A stretch of 14,316 nt of DNA from CAYMAX01 sp964388595 (lineage in GTDB: Bacteria; Bacteroidota; Bacteroidia; Bacteroidales; UBA932). Location: NCBI GenBank assembly GCA_964388595.1, contig CAYMAX010000035.1:1-14316 (forward strand), given 5' to 3'. Of the stretch, positions 1 through 8,283 are shown piece after piece. Each line of letters starts with the position of its first letter. Within the stretch, counting starts at the first letter, position 1. A program made the position numbers and the translations under genes. A model generated the notes under the pieces. The model saw nothing but the letters and a program-made list of their open reading frames with translations. It did not search any database and had not been told where the DNA came from.

Positions 1-1
1 C

Positions 2-733
2 GAAGACTTTCAGATAGTCTATTCCGACACCCCTGGCATCCTCAAACCTGCATACAAGCTGCAGGAGAATATGATGCAGTATGTCGATACCGCCATCGGA
101 GACGCAGATATCATTCTCTATGTGACCGATGTGATAGAAAAGATAGACAAAAACCACGAATATATTGACAAACTCAATATGGTGGACTGTCCTATCATAT
201 TGGTCATCAATAAGATAGACCTGAGCACAGAAGATGAAGTACGTCAGTTGGTACAGAGATGGCACACGCTGATACCCAAAGCGGAGATTTATGCAGTATC
301 TGCTCTTCGCAAATTCAACCTCGACAGCATATTCGAGAAGATTCTTGAATTGCTGCCACAGGGAGAAGCGTGGTACGACAAAGATGTTCTCACCGACCGC
401 AACTTGCGTTTTTTTGCCTCCGAGATTATCAGAGAGAAAATACTGCTTAACTACTCCAAAGAGATTCCTTATTGTTCAGAAGTAGTGATTGACGAATTTA
501 AAGAGACCCCGCAAAGATACGATATCTCTGCGACCATCAATGTCATGCGGGATTCACAGAAAGGAATTATCATCGGCTCCAAAGGTGCCGCTCTCAAGAA
601 GACAGGGACCCAGGCGAGAATCGACATGGAATCGTTTTTCGAAAAGAAGGTATTCCTTCAGCTTTTCGTCAAAGTCAATGCCAACTGGAGAGAAGACAAG
701 CGTAAGCTCAAATCTTTCGGTTATACCGAATAA
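2..733 (+). CDS. era: GTPase Era, 3' part (5' end outside window)
   Basis: Era is a GTPase that binds 16S rRNA near its 3' end and assists maturation of the small ribosomal subunit. The reading frame is open from base 2, upstream of the first ATG at 71, so the gene enters from the left edge and its P-loop is missing. Visible motifs are the G3 box DTPG (bases 29-40) and the G4 box NKID. After these comes the C-terminal type II KH domain with its GxxG loop (GIIIGSKG, about bases 562-585), and the usual ending of the family, close to LKSFGYTE. The stop at 731-733 is followed by a hairpin terminator, so era ends its transcription unit. In Bacteroides, as I recall, era is usually followed by der; here it is followed by parC. 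Identification is firm because both the GTPase and KH parts match. Confidence 0.96.
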   Translation, partial: EDFQIVYSDTPGILKPAYKLQENMMQYVDTAIGDADIILYVTDVIEKIDKNHEYIDKLNMVDCPIILVINKIDLSTEDEVRQLVQRWHTLIPKAEIYAVSALRKFNLDSIFEKILELLPQGEAWYDKDVLTDRNLRFFASEIIREKILLNYSKEIPYCSEVVIDEFKETPQRYDISATINVMRDSQKGIIIGSKGAALKKTGTQARIDMESFFEKKVFLQLFVKVNANWREDKRKLKSFGYTE

Positions 734-765
734 TATCCCTCTATCCTCATATTTTGTTGAAAACT

Positions 766-789
766 TCCCGAAAACACTTCGGGATTTTT
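766..789 (+). terminator. Rho-independent terminator after era
   Basis: A 7-bp perfect stem (TCCCGAA pairing with TTCGGGA) closes a 5-nt loop and is followed at once by five Ts. It lies 32 bases after the era stop. This is the only clear intrinsic terminator I see in the window. Its right arm overlaps the upstream part of the putative parC promoter. Confidence 0.85.
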
Positions 790-809
790 CATTTCCATTG
801 CTAACTTTG
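778..809 (+). promoter_or_regulatory. Putative parC promoter (Bacteroidota type)
   Basis: TAACTTTG at 802-809 matches the Bacteroidota -7 consensus TAnnTTTG exactly. TTCG at 778-781, 20 bases upstream, is a 3-of-4 match to the -33 element TTTG. Transcription would start near 814-816 and give a leader of about 22-24 nt before the parC ATG at 838. The -33 element lies in the 3' arm of the era terminator, so the two signals are packed together. Confidence 0.6.
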
Positions 810-837
810 TCGGTTAATTATTATTCTGTAACAGCCA

Positions 838-3609
838 ATGAGTACCGACGATCTTGAAGACAGCGAAGAAGAAGTTGATAATGAGTCTATTGAAGATCTT
901 CCAGTAGATGAGGATACGTCCAACTCCTCCGGAAAATTCGACAAACTCATAGTAGATGAAGGCAAGAAGTATAAGCTCACGGGGATGTACCGCGACTGGT
1001 TCCTCGATTATGCTTCCTATGTCATCCTCGAAAGAGCTGTCCCTCATATAAATGACGGGCTCAAACCTGTGCAGAGGCGCATCCTCCACGCCATGAAGCT
1101 TCACGATGACGGACGCCTCAACAAAGTAGCGAGTCTCGTAGGTGCCACCATGCCTTTTCACCCCCACGGAGATGCCTCCATCAAGGATGCATTGGTACAG
1201 CTCGGACAGAAAGATTTGCTCGTAGATTGCCAAGGTAACTGGGGCAATATCCTCACGGGAGATGCAGCTGCTGCCGGTCGATATATCGAAGCCCGCCTCA
1301 CTGATTTTGCCAATGAAGTGGTTTTCAACAATAAAACTACCGAGTGGGTCAATTCATACGACGGCAGAAACAAAGAACCTGTCAATCTTCCTGTCAAGTT
1401 CCCTCTTCTGCTGGCACAAGGTTCAGAAGGTATTGCTGTGGGACTTGCTTGTAAGATTCTCCCTCACAATTTCAATGAGCTGATAGATGCTTCCATCTCC
1501 TATCTTCGCGGAGAAGATTTTCATTTGGAGCCCGATTTCCCCACCGGAGGTCTTGCAGACACCACTTCCTACAACAACGGCATGCGGGGAGGCAAAGTCA
1601 GAATACGTGCCACGATTGAGAAGCTCAACAAGAACACCATCGCCATCACAGAGATACCCTTCGGTACTACTACCGGAGAGATACAGGAATCAATACTCAA
1701 AGCGAGTGAGAAAGGGAAGATAAAAATCAAAAAGATAGATGACAACACTGCTGCCAAAGCTGAGATTATCATCACCCTTCCCAACGACATATCTCCCGAC
1801 AAGACCATTGATGCCCTTTATGCCTGCACCAATTGCGAAGTCTCCATCTCTCCCAACTGCTGTGTCATCAAAGACAAGAAACCTCATTTTATGGGGGTAG
1901 ATGAGATACTGAAATACAATACCGAGACCACCAAATCTCTCCTTACCAAAGAACTTGAGATCCGTCTTGCGGAATTGGAGGCGGAATGGCACTACTCCTC
2001 GCTCGAAAAGATATTCTTCGAAAACAAAGTCTATAAAGTCCTCGAAAACGACGCCAAAAACTGGGAAAACCAGCTTGCCGACGTGATGAAAGAGATGCTC
2101 AGATACCAGGATCTTCTCAGAAGTCCCATCACTTCGGATGATATCGACAGATTGGTTGAAAAGCCTGTCAGGAAGATATCCAAATTTGATATTAAGGCTG
2201 TCAATCAAAAGATAAAAGGGATAGAAGACAAAGAGAAAACCATTAAAAACGACCTCGCTCACATAGTCAGATACACTATCGATTACTTTGCTTCACTTAA
2301 GAAGAAATACGGCGATAAATATCCTCGCCGCACCACTATCACAGTCTTCAGGCCCATCAACGAAAGGCAGGTAATCGCCAACAATGCCAAACTCTACGCC
2401 AACAAGGCGGAGGGCTTCATAGGCCTTTCTCAGAAAAAAATCGAGGATGCAGAATATATCTGCGAATGCTCCGACATTGACGAGATAATAGTATTCATAA
2501 AAGACGGCCGATATATCGTCACCAAAGTGTCAGATAAAGCCTTCATCGAGAAAGGTATCATCCACGTCGCTGTCTTCCATAAATCTGACCGCAGAACTAT
2601 TTACAATGCCATATACAGAGACGGCAGACAAGGGGTAGTTTATGCCAAAAGGTTTGCAGTCACAGGCATTACCCGTGACAAATGGTACAATCTCACCAAA
2701 GGCAAAGAGGGTTCTATGGTATTATGGTTTACATCCAATGCCAATGGTGAAGCAGGGTCAGTCAAAGTGCACCTGAAGCCCAAGCCGAAGCTAAAAAAAC
2801 TCTATTTGGATTTCGACTTTGCACAACTCGCTATCAAGAACAAGACATCACAAGGCAATATAGTCACCAAGAATCCTATCCTCAAAATCACCCTCAAGAC
2901 AGAAGGTGTCTCTACGATAGGTGGCAGGTCCATTTGGTTTGACTGGGATGTCAACCGCCTCAACGAAGAGAGTCGCGGGGAGCTTCTTGGAGAATTCAGA
3001 GGCCATGAGCACATCCTTGCCCTCTGTAAAAACGGAACATTCTACACCACCAATCTCGACTTGAGTAACCGTTTCCAGGGAGAGGTTCTAAAAGTCGAAA
3101 AATTCGATTCTCACAAAGTCTATTCTGTCATCTACTGGGATGCAATTGTTAAATGCTACTATATCAAACGCTTCTGCTTCGTATTAAGTGACAATACGGT
3201 ACTGTCCTTCATCTCCGAAGAGGAAGGTTCGCGTATGGTGGCTTTCAGCACCGATGAATACCCTCAGGTCAAAATCACCTTCCCTGCCAATGCCAAGCGT
3301 CCCAAAGAACCGGAATATGTCGATGTTGAAGATTTTATCGGCATCAAAGGATTTCGTGCCAAAGGCAAGAGGGCTACTTCCAACGGAGTGGAGAACATAG
3401 AATTTGTCGAACCTCTCGCCAAGTCAAGCCCCACCAACAAGGATATTACCCTCGATGATGATTTATACAATGATGCCGAGGTTACCTCAGATGAAGAGAC
3501 ATCCGACAAGACATCTACCTCAGACACCAAAGCCAAAAAAGCCTCTGAATCCTTCGGAGCCGGGTCAGTAGTCGACCTAAAGCTTGACGACGACCTTACA
3601 CTATTCTAA
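838..3609 (+). CDS. parC: DNA topoisomerase IV subunit A
   Basis: This is the breakage-reunion subunit of type IIA topoisomerase IV, which pairs with ParE to decatenate replicated chromosomes. It has 923 residues. An acidic N-terminal tail (about 1-40) precedes the winged-helix and tower region. The region HPHGDASIKDALV (108-120) matches the quinolone-determining helix of GyrA, and the catalytic tyrosine is Tyr149, preceded by Arg148 (AAGRYIEARL). The C-terminal part (about 500-860) lacks a glutamine/arginine/glycine-rich GyrA box, which favours ParC over GyrA. A disordered Asp/Ser/Thr-rich tail of about 55 residues ends in LDDDLTLF. The ATG at 838 fits a promoter 29 bases upstream. aroK begins 2 nt after the stop, so the two are probably co-transcribed. 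The residue matching the GyrA Ser83 position is Ala113. The partner parE is not in the window. Confidence 0.93.
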   Translation: MSTDDLEDSEEEVDNESIEDLPVDEDTSNSSGKFDKLIVDEGKKYKLTGMYRDWFLDYASYVILERAVPHINDGLKPVQRRILHAMKLHDDGRLNKVASLVGATMPFHPHGDASIKDALVQLGQKDLLVDCQGNWGNILTGDAAAAGRYIEARLTDFANEVVFNNKTTEWVNSYDGRNKEPVNLPVKFPLLLAQGSEGIAVGLACKILPHNFNELIDASISYLRGEDFHLEPDFPTGGLADTTSYNNGMRGGKVRIRATIEKLNKNTIAITEIPFGTTTGEIQESILKASEKGKIKIKKIDDNTAAKAEIIITLPNDISPDKTIDALYACTNCEVSISPNCCVIKDKKPHFMGVDEILKYNTETTKSLLTKELEIRLAELEAEWHYSSLEKIFFENKVYKVLENDAKNWENQLADVMKEMLRYQDLLRSPITSDDIDRLVEKPVRKISKFDIKAVNQKIKGIEDKEKTIKNDLAHIVRYTIDYFASLKKKYGDKYPRRTTITVFRPINERQVIANNAKLYANKAEGFIGLSQKKIEDAEYICECSDIDEIIVFIKDGRYIVTKVSDKAFIEKGIIHVAVFHKSDRRTIYNAIYRDGRQGVVYAKRFAVTGITRDKWYNLTKGKEGSMVLWFTSNANGEAGSVKVHLKPKPKLKKLYLDFDFAQLAIKNKTSQGNIVTKNPILKITLKTEGVSTIGGRSIWFDWDVNRLNEESRGELLGEFRGHEHILALCKNGTFYTTNLDLSNRFQGEVLKVEKFDSHKVYSVIYWDAIVKCYYIKRFCFVLSDNTVLSFISEEEGSRMVAFSTDEYPQVKITFPANAKRPKEPEYVDVEDFIGIKGFRAKGKRATSNGVENIEFVEPLAKSSPTNKDITLDDDLYNDAEVTSDEETSDKTSTSDTKAKKASESFGAGSVVDLKLDDDLTLF

Positions 3610-3611
3610 TT

Positions 3612-4109
3612 ATGATAATATCCCTCATAGGATTTATGGGAGCAGGCAAGAGCACGCTTGGAGAGCAGCTTGCCAAATCTTTGGATGCCCCTTTCATAGA
3701 CACAGATACATACATCATTGAGAAAGAAGGACACACCATCAGGGAGATTTTCGATACATCGGGAGAGGGAGCTTTTCGCCAACTTGAAGAGAAATATCTT
3801 CAAGATATTCTCGAAGACCACATCTCCAATCATCCCGACACCATCGATGACTCCACACACTGCACCCTGGTACTCTCTTTGGGAGGGGGAATAGTCACCA
3901 ATCCTGTCTGCACCGACCTCATCTCCAGATTCACATATTGCATCTACATCAAAAGCGACCCTGAGACACTCTTTGCACGGCTTGAGGGAGACACTGCAGC
4001 AAGGCCCCTGCTTCAGGGAGAAGAAGGAGATACACTTCGCCACAAGATAGAGACACTCTATCGCGAGAGAGAACCTCTCTACGAATCACTCGCCAGGAAA
4101 ATTATCTAA
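3612..4109 (+). CDS. aroK: Shikimate kinase
   Basis: This cytoplasmic enzyme phosphorylates shikimate to shikimate 3-phosphate using ATP, the fifth step to chorismate. Its 165 residues are a normal length. Visible are the Walker A loop GFMGAGKST (7-15), the shikimate-binding and magnesium-site segment with Asp30 and Asp32, and Arg56 in GEGAFRQLE. The glycine triplet in SLGGGIV (Gly91-93) and the lid arginine Arg121 in TAARPLL follow, then the C-terminal YREREPLY. The start lies 2 nt after parC with no separate promoter visible, so expression probably depends on the parC transcript. The stop TAA overlaps the recJ stop on the other strand. The next shikimate-pathway gene in the window, aroE, is about 4.2 kb away in a different operon. 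Confidence 0.95.
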   Translation: MIISLIGFMGAGKSTLGEQLAKSLDAPFIDTDTYIIEKEGHTIREIFDTSGEGAFRQLEEKYLQDILEDHISNHPDTIDDSTHCTLVLSLGGGIVTNPVCTDLISRFTYCIYIKSDPETLFARLEGDTAARPLLQGEEGDTLRHKIETLYREREPLYESLARKII

Positions 4110-5839
4110 AATAGGTCTTCCCGTTTCTTAATATCCTTGATCCTTAACTGAATATTAGCTATGCCCCTGTAATAGTTTTCTGCTATGGAATAGCAAATAT
4201 CTACAGGATTACCTGCGTGAAGGTGTTCGAAATATTCCGATTTATTGAATGCGATGGCGGAGATATAGCGATATGGCTCATCCTCTTGAAGAAGTTCAAG
4301 CTTGATGTGACCATTTTCAGAACCAACCATCCTGCCATTGCCATTGTCATAGACATTCTCTGTGATAAATACAGGAGACAAGTTGCCGGGGCCAAATGGC
4401 TGAAATTGTTTCAGAATTCTGAAGAACTTCGGTGTTATCTGTCTGAAATCGAGATAAGTATCTATATGAAATATGGGAGTAAGAATCTCAGTGGTTATCT
4501 TCTTGGACACTACATCTTCAAACTTATTCGAGAATTTCTCCAGATTTTCAAGCTTGAGAGTTAGCCCGGCAGCATACATGTGCCCTCCGAAATTCTCAAG
4601 ATACTCTGAACACTGCTCTATGGCATCATATAAGTCGAAGCCGGGGATACTGCGTGCAGAGCCTGTAATGAATCCATTGGACTGAGTAAGAACAATCGTG
4701 GGGCGATAATATGCTTCGACCAATCTTGAAGCGACGATTCCCACCACCCCTTTATGCCATTTGGGGTTATAGACTATTGTCGATTTCTTATCAAGATAGT
4801 GAGGTGTAGTCTTGACCATCTCTATCGCCTCGAGAGTAATCTCTCTATCGATATTTTTACGGTCGTTGTTATGAATATTGATGGCGGCACCGATGGCCTT
4901 GGCATCTTCGTCATTGCGTGATACCAGCAGGTCGACAGCAGTCCTCCCCTGTTCCATTCTCCCTGCAGCATTGATGCGCGGTCCGATTTTAAATACCACA
5001 TCATCGATGGTTATCTTGTGATTTTCCAGACCTGAAAGTTTAATGACTGACTGCAATCCTTTGCGGGGACTTTCATTGAGTCTCTCCAGACCAAAGAAGG
5101 CAAGAGTTCTATTCTCTCCTGTGATGGAGACTAAGTCTGAAGCTATACTCACAGCTACCAAATCTAGAAGAGCATAGACCCACTCCGTAGGAAGCGACTT
5201 CTTCAATGCATATGCCTGAATAAGTTTAAAACCAACTCCGCAGCCTGAGAGGTCATCAAACGGATAATGACAATCTTCCCTTTTGGGGTCAAGAACAGCC
5301 ACTGCCGGTGGAAGTGTCTCATCTGGAAGATGGTGGTCACAAATGATGAAATCTATCCCTTTGTCGAGTGCATATTTGACTTTTTCCACCGCCTTGATAC
5401 CGCAGTCAAGTGCTATGATGAGAGTATATCCGTTGTCGGCACCCCAATCTATCCCTTTATAGGAGACCCCGTACCCTTCATCATACCTGTCCGGTATGTA
5501 ATATTCTGTATTTGGATTGAAATTGCGGATAAAAGAATAAATGAGAGCCACAGCAGTAGTCCCATCCACATCATAATCTCCATAGATCATAATCTTCTCT
5601 TTGGAAGTGACCGCTTTGTCGAGCCGTTCCACCGCCTTATCCATATCTTTCATCAGGAAAGGATCGTGAAGCTGACTGAGATCGGGACGAAAGAAGGTAC
5701 GAGCCTTCTCGTAAGAATCTATTCCTCTCTGCACCAGAAGATTGGCCAACACAGAATCGATTGATAATTCTGACGCCAATTTGCGCACCAAAGCGGGGTT
5801 GCCGGGTTCATTGACTATCCATTTCTTTTCTCTACCCAT
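4106..5839 (-). CDS. recJ: Single-stranded-DNA-specific exonuclease RecJ
   Basis: RecJ is a 5'-to-3' exonuclease acting on single-stranded DNA in recombination, mismatch and base-excision repair. From the ATG at 5839 it has 577 residues. DHH-family motifs run in order: YGDYDVDG (86-93; Asp88, Asp90, Asp92), Asp145 in ALDCG, DHH (168-170), Asp235, and GPRINAAGRM (286-295). These are followed by the DHHA1 motif GGH (418-420) and PFGPGN (481-486) in the C-terminal OB-like domain. An in-frame ATG at 5860 would add seven residues, but it lies upstream of a -7 promoter box at 5847-5854, so I prefer 5839. The gene is convergent with aroK and shares its stop-codon bases. It is divergent from lysS. 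RecJ is known to be stimulated by SSB, which is encoded further right. Confidence 0.94.
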   Translation of the reverse strand: MGREKKWIVNEPGNPALVRKLASELSIDSVLANLLVQRGIDSYEKARTFFRPDLSQLHDPFLMKDMDKAVERLDKAVTSKEKIMIYGDYDVDGTTAVALIYSFIRNFNPNTEYYIPDRYDEGYGVSYKGIDWGADNGYTLIIALDCGIKAVEKVKYALDKGIDFIICDHHLPDETLPPAVAVLDPKREDCHYPFDDLSGCGVGFKLIQAYALKKSLPTEWVYALLDLVAVSIASDLVSITGENRTLAFFGLERLNESPRKGLQSVIKLSGLENHKITIDDVVFKIGPRINAAGRMEQGRTAVDLLVSRNDEDAKAIGAAINIHNNDRKNIDREITLEAIEMVKTTPHYLDKKSTIVYNPKWHKGVVGIVASRLVEAYYRPTIVLTQSNGFITGSARSIPGFDLYDAIEQCSEYLENFGGHMYAAGLTLKLENLEKFSNKFEDVVSKKITTEILTPIFHIDTYLDFRQITPKFFRILKQFQPFGPGNLSPVFITENVYDNGNGRMVGSENGHIKLELLQEDEPYRYISAIAFNKSEYFEHLHAGNPVDICYSIAENYYRGIANIQLRIKDIKKREDLF

Positions 5840-5846
5840 ATCCTTG

Positions 5847-5854
5847 CAAAAGTA
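5847..5854 (-). promoter_or_regulatory. Putative recJ -7 promoter box
   Basis: On the minus strand this reads TACTTTTG, an exact fit to TAnnTTTG. No good -33 TTTG is seen 19-21 bases upstream. The box ends 7 bases before the chosen recJ ATG. With a usual start 4-7 bases beyond the box, the leader would be only a few nucleotides long. Confidence 0.5.
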
Positions 5855-5886
5855 TAACAATTATTCCTACTTTGGATAAAAAAAGT

Positions 5887-5894
5887 TACTTTTG
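5887..5894 (+). promoter_or_regulatory. Putative lysS -7 promoter box
   Basis: TACTTTTG is an exact match to TAnnTTTG and is identical to the recJ box on the other strand. Together they form the 9-bp inverted repeat GCAAAAGTA / TACTTTTGC (5846-5854 and 5887-5895). The -33 region is weak. Transcription would start near 5899-5901, giving a leader of about 15 nt before the lysS ATG at 5916. Confidence 0.55.
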
Positions 5895-5915
5895 CCAGAC
5901 TTAAAAAAATCGACA

Positions 5916-7460
5916 ATGGAGACCAATCAGCTCAATGAACAGGAAATAAACAGACGTGACGCAGTCAGACAATTACTTGACCTCGGCATTGACCCCTATC
6001 CCGCCCAAACTTTTCCCATCAATACCACCAGCGCAGAAATCTATCGCAAATATGACCCAGACAAGTGTCCTATGTCAGATGTGTCGATAGCAGGAAGGAT
6101 TATGAGCAGACGCATTATGGGAGCTGCTTCATTTATCGAGTTGCAGGACAGTGAAGGCAAGATACAGATTTACATCAAGAGAGATGAGATATGCCCCGGA
6201 GAAGACAAAACCATGTACAATACCGTTTTCAAGAAACTCCTCGACATTGGAGATATTATCGGGATACGTGGATATGCTTTCGTCACCCAGACAGGACAGC
6301 TCTCCATACATGCTCACGAACTCACTGTGCTGAGCAAATCATTAAGGGTACTCCCCATCGTGAAAGAAAAAGAGGGAGAAGTATATGATGCATTCTCCGA
6401 CCCCGAGCTCAGATACAGGATGAGATATGTAGACCTCATCGTCAATCCTCAGGTCAAAGATGTTTTCATCAAAAGGTCTCAGATTATCTCCACTATGAGA
6501 GATTATTTCAACGAACATGGTTGCCTTGAAGTGGAGACTCCCATCCTTCAGTCTATCCCGGGAGGGGCCAATGCCCGTCCGTTCATCACTCACCACAATG
6601 CTCTCGACATACCTCTCTATCTTCGCATAGCCAACGAATTGTATCTCAAAAGGCTGATAGTGGGAGGATTCGCCGGTGTATATGAATTTGCCAAAGATTT
6701 CCGAAACGAAGGAATGGACAAGACACACAATCCCGAATTTACCTGCATGGAGATATATGTGGCCTATAAGGATTATATGTGGATGATGGATTTCACCGAA
6801 GGACTTCTCGAAAGAATAGCCCGCACACTTCACGATGGCAGCACCATAGTCCACATCGGAGACCACGACATCGATTTCAAAAGGCCATACTCACGTATCA
6901 CTATGACCGATGCCATCAAGCAATATGCAGGGGTAAATATTGAAGGTATGTCAGAGGAGGACCTCAGAGTGGTATGCCAAGAGAAAAAGCTTGCAGTAGA
7001 TAAGACTATGGGCAAAGGTAAACTCATCGATGCCCTCTTCGGAGAGTTTTGTGAAAGTCATTTCATCATGCCCACCTTCATCACCGACTATCCTGTGGAG
7101 ATATCTCCTCTTACCAAGAAGCACAGAAGCAAACCGGGACTTACCGAGCGATTTGAACTTTTTGTCAATGGCAAAGAGTTGGCCAACGCATATAGTGAAT
7201 TGAATGACCCTGTAGACCAGCTTGAAAGATTTCAAGACCAGCTCAAGCTCAAAGACAAAGGGGATGACGAGGCCATGTTTATCGATATGGACTTCGTAAG
7301 AGCTCTCGAATATGGTATGCCTCCCACTTCGGGTATGGGCATGGGTATCGACCGCCTCACTATGTTTATGACAGGTGCCTCCACCATTCAGGATGTACTG
7401 TTCTTCCCTCAAATGCGCCCCGAGAAGAAAGCTGCCAAAGAAGAAGAAGATAAAGATTAA
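5916..7460 (+). CDS. lysS: Lysyl-tRNA synthetase, class II
   Basis: LysS charges tRNA-Lys with lysine in the cytoplasm. The 514-residue protein has an N-terminal OB-fold anticodon-binding domain (about 55-140) and a class II catalytic core. Motif 1 lies around 187-212, ending LEVETPILQ. Motif 2 is FRNEGMDKTHNPEFTCMEIY (262-281), and motif 3 is GMGMGIDRL (473-481) with its arginine. A lysine/glutamate-rich tail follows. The frame also opens at a TTG at 5892, but that codon lies inside the -7 box TACTTTTG, so the ATG at 5916 is the better start. It is first in a probable operon with an RNA methyltransferase gene (4 nt gap) and aroE. In Bacteroides I recall lysS followed by gpsA, so this grouping may be lineage-specific. 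Confidence 0.96.
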   Translation: METNQLNEQEINRRDAVRQLLDLGIDPYPAQTFPINTTSAEIYRKYDPDKCPMSDVSIAGRIMSRRIMGAASFIELQDSEGKIQIYIKRDEICPGEDKTMYNTVFKKLLDIGDIIGIRGYAFVTQTGQLSIHAHELTVLSKSLRVLPIVKEKEGEVYDAFSDPELRYRMRYVDLIVNPQVKDVFIKRSQIISTMRDYFNEHGCLEVETPILQSIPGGANARPFITHHNALDIPLYLRIANELYLKRLIVGGFAGVYEFAKDFRNEGMDKTHNPEFTCMEIYVAYKDYMWMMDFTEGLLERIARTLHDGSTIVHIGDHDIDFKRPYSRITMTDAIKQYAGVNIEGMSEEDLRVVCQEKKLAVDKTMGKGKLIDALFGEFCESHFIMPTFITDYPVEISPLTKKHRSKPGLTERFELFVNGKELANAYSELNDPVDQLERFQDQLKLKDKGDDEAMFIDMDFVRALEYGMPPTSGMGMGIDRLTMFMTGASTIQDVLFFPQMRPEKKAAKEEEDKD

Positions 7461-7464
7461 CACT

Positions 7465-8283
7465 ATGCTCCGCGAGCACATCACATCACTTCGCAATCCC
7501 AAAGTCAAAGAATTGCAGGAGCTTCAGGACAAGTCCAAAGTTCGCAAAGAACAGGGACTGTTTGTCGTGGAAGGCATTCGCGAGATAAGACACTGCTTGG
7601 AAGGGGGATTTTCTCCGAGGTCTTTCTTTCTCTGTTCAGAGATACTGTCGGCTCCCTCACTTGAGGCACTATTTCAGGGTTTGACTTACGATTTTAACCA
7701 CATAGATAGCTTCGAAGTATCGATTGAAGTATATCATACCATAGCCTATAGAGATAGTACCGAGGGAATTGTAGCAGAATTTTACACAAAACCTCCCTTA
7801 CTGCTCTCAGATATCGACACATCTGATTCTCCGCTCATTCTGGTATTGGAATCTGTCGAGAAGCCGGGCAATCTGGGAGCTGTACTGCGCACTGCAGATG
7901 CAGCACGAGTAGATGCAGTCATAGTGTGCGACTCACTTACAGACATCTTTAATCCCAATATCATCCGCACTTCGTTGGGTGGAGTTTTCACTTCCAAGAT
8001 AGTCTGCTGTCCCTCTTCAGAAGCCATCTCCTGGCTCAAAGAGCACCATATCCACATTCTCACGGCGCAACTTCAGGACTCCCACCCCTATTACGATATT
8101 GACATGACACTCCCCTCAGCCATAGTCCTCGGTGCAGAATCGACAGGACTTTCCAACTCGTGGAGAGAAGCATCCGATGCTAAAATCAATATCCCGATGT
8201 TTGGTAAGCTCGACTCACTCAATGTCTCCATCTCTGCCGCGATTCTTTGCTACGAAGCTGTACGTCAGCGCCATCAAATATGA
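7465..8283 (+). CDS. TrmH/SpoU-family RNA 2'-O-methyltransferase
   Basis: This SPOUT-class enzyme would methylate a ribose 2'-OH in rRNA or tRNA using S-adenosylmethionine. The 272-residue protein has an N-terminal substrate-binding domain (about 1-105). It then has the three SpoU motifs: EKPGNLGAVLRTA (132-144; Asn136, Arg142), VLGAESTGLS (221-230), and IPMFGKLDSLNVSISAAI (243-260; Asn253), which form the deep trefoil knot. The frame extends upstream to an ATG at 7375 inside lysS, but family similarity begins at the ATG at 7465, 4 nt after the lysS stop. The stop TGA overlaps the aroE ATG, which suggests translational coupling. RlmB (23S rRNA) is one candidate, but the target cannot be told from sequence, so no symbol is given. 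Confidence 0.9.
   Translation: MLREHITSLRNPKVKELQELQDKSKVRKEQGLFVVEGIREIRHCLEGGFSPRSFFLCSEILSAPSLEALFQGLTYDFNHIDSFEVSIEVYHTIAYRDSTEGIVAEFYTKPPLLLSDIDTSDSPLILVLESVEKPGNLGAVLRTADAARVDAVIVCDSLTDIFNPNIIRTSLGGVFTSKIVCCPSSEAISWLKEHHIHILTAQLQDSHPYYDIDMTLPSAIVLGAESTGLSNSWREASDAKINIPMFGKLDSLNVSISAAILCYEAVRQRHQI

Noticed and set aside
489..857. Open frame overlapping era and running into the parC start
   Set aside because: It is out of frame with the Era KH domain, crosses the terminator hairpin and has no coding character.
1690..2262. 190-codon open frame on the minus strand inside parC
   Set aside because: It overlaps conserved ParC sequence and its Phe/Val-rich translation looks like a reverse reading of Lys/Asp/Glu-rich coding sequence.
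3606..4043. Long open frame on the minus strand opposite aroK
   Set aside because: It lies wholly over the well-supported aroK gene, its translation shows no recognisable domain, and no promoter precedes it.
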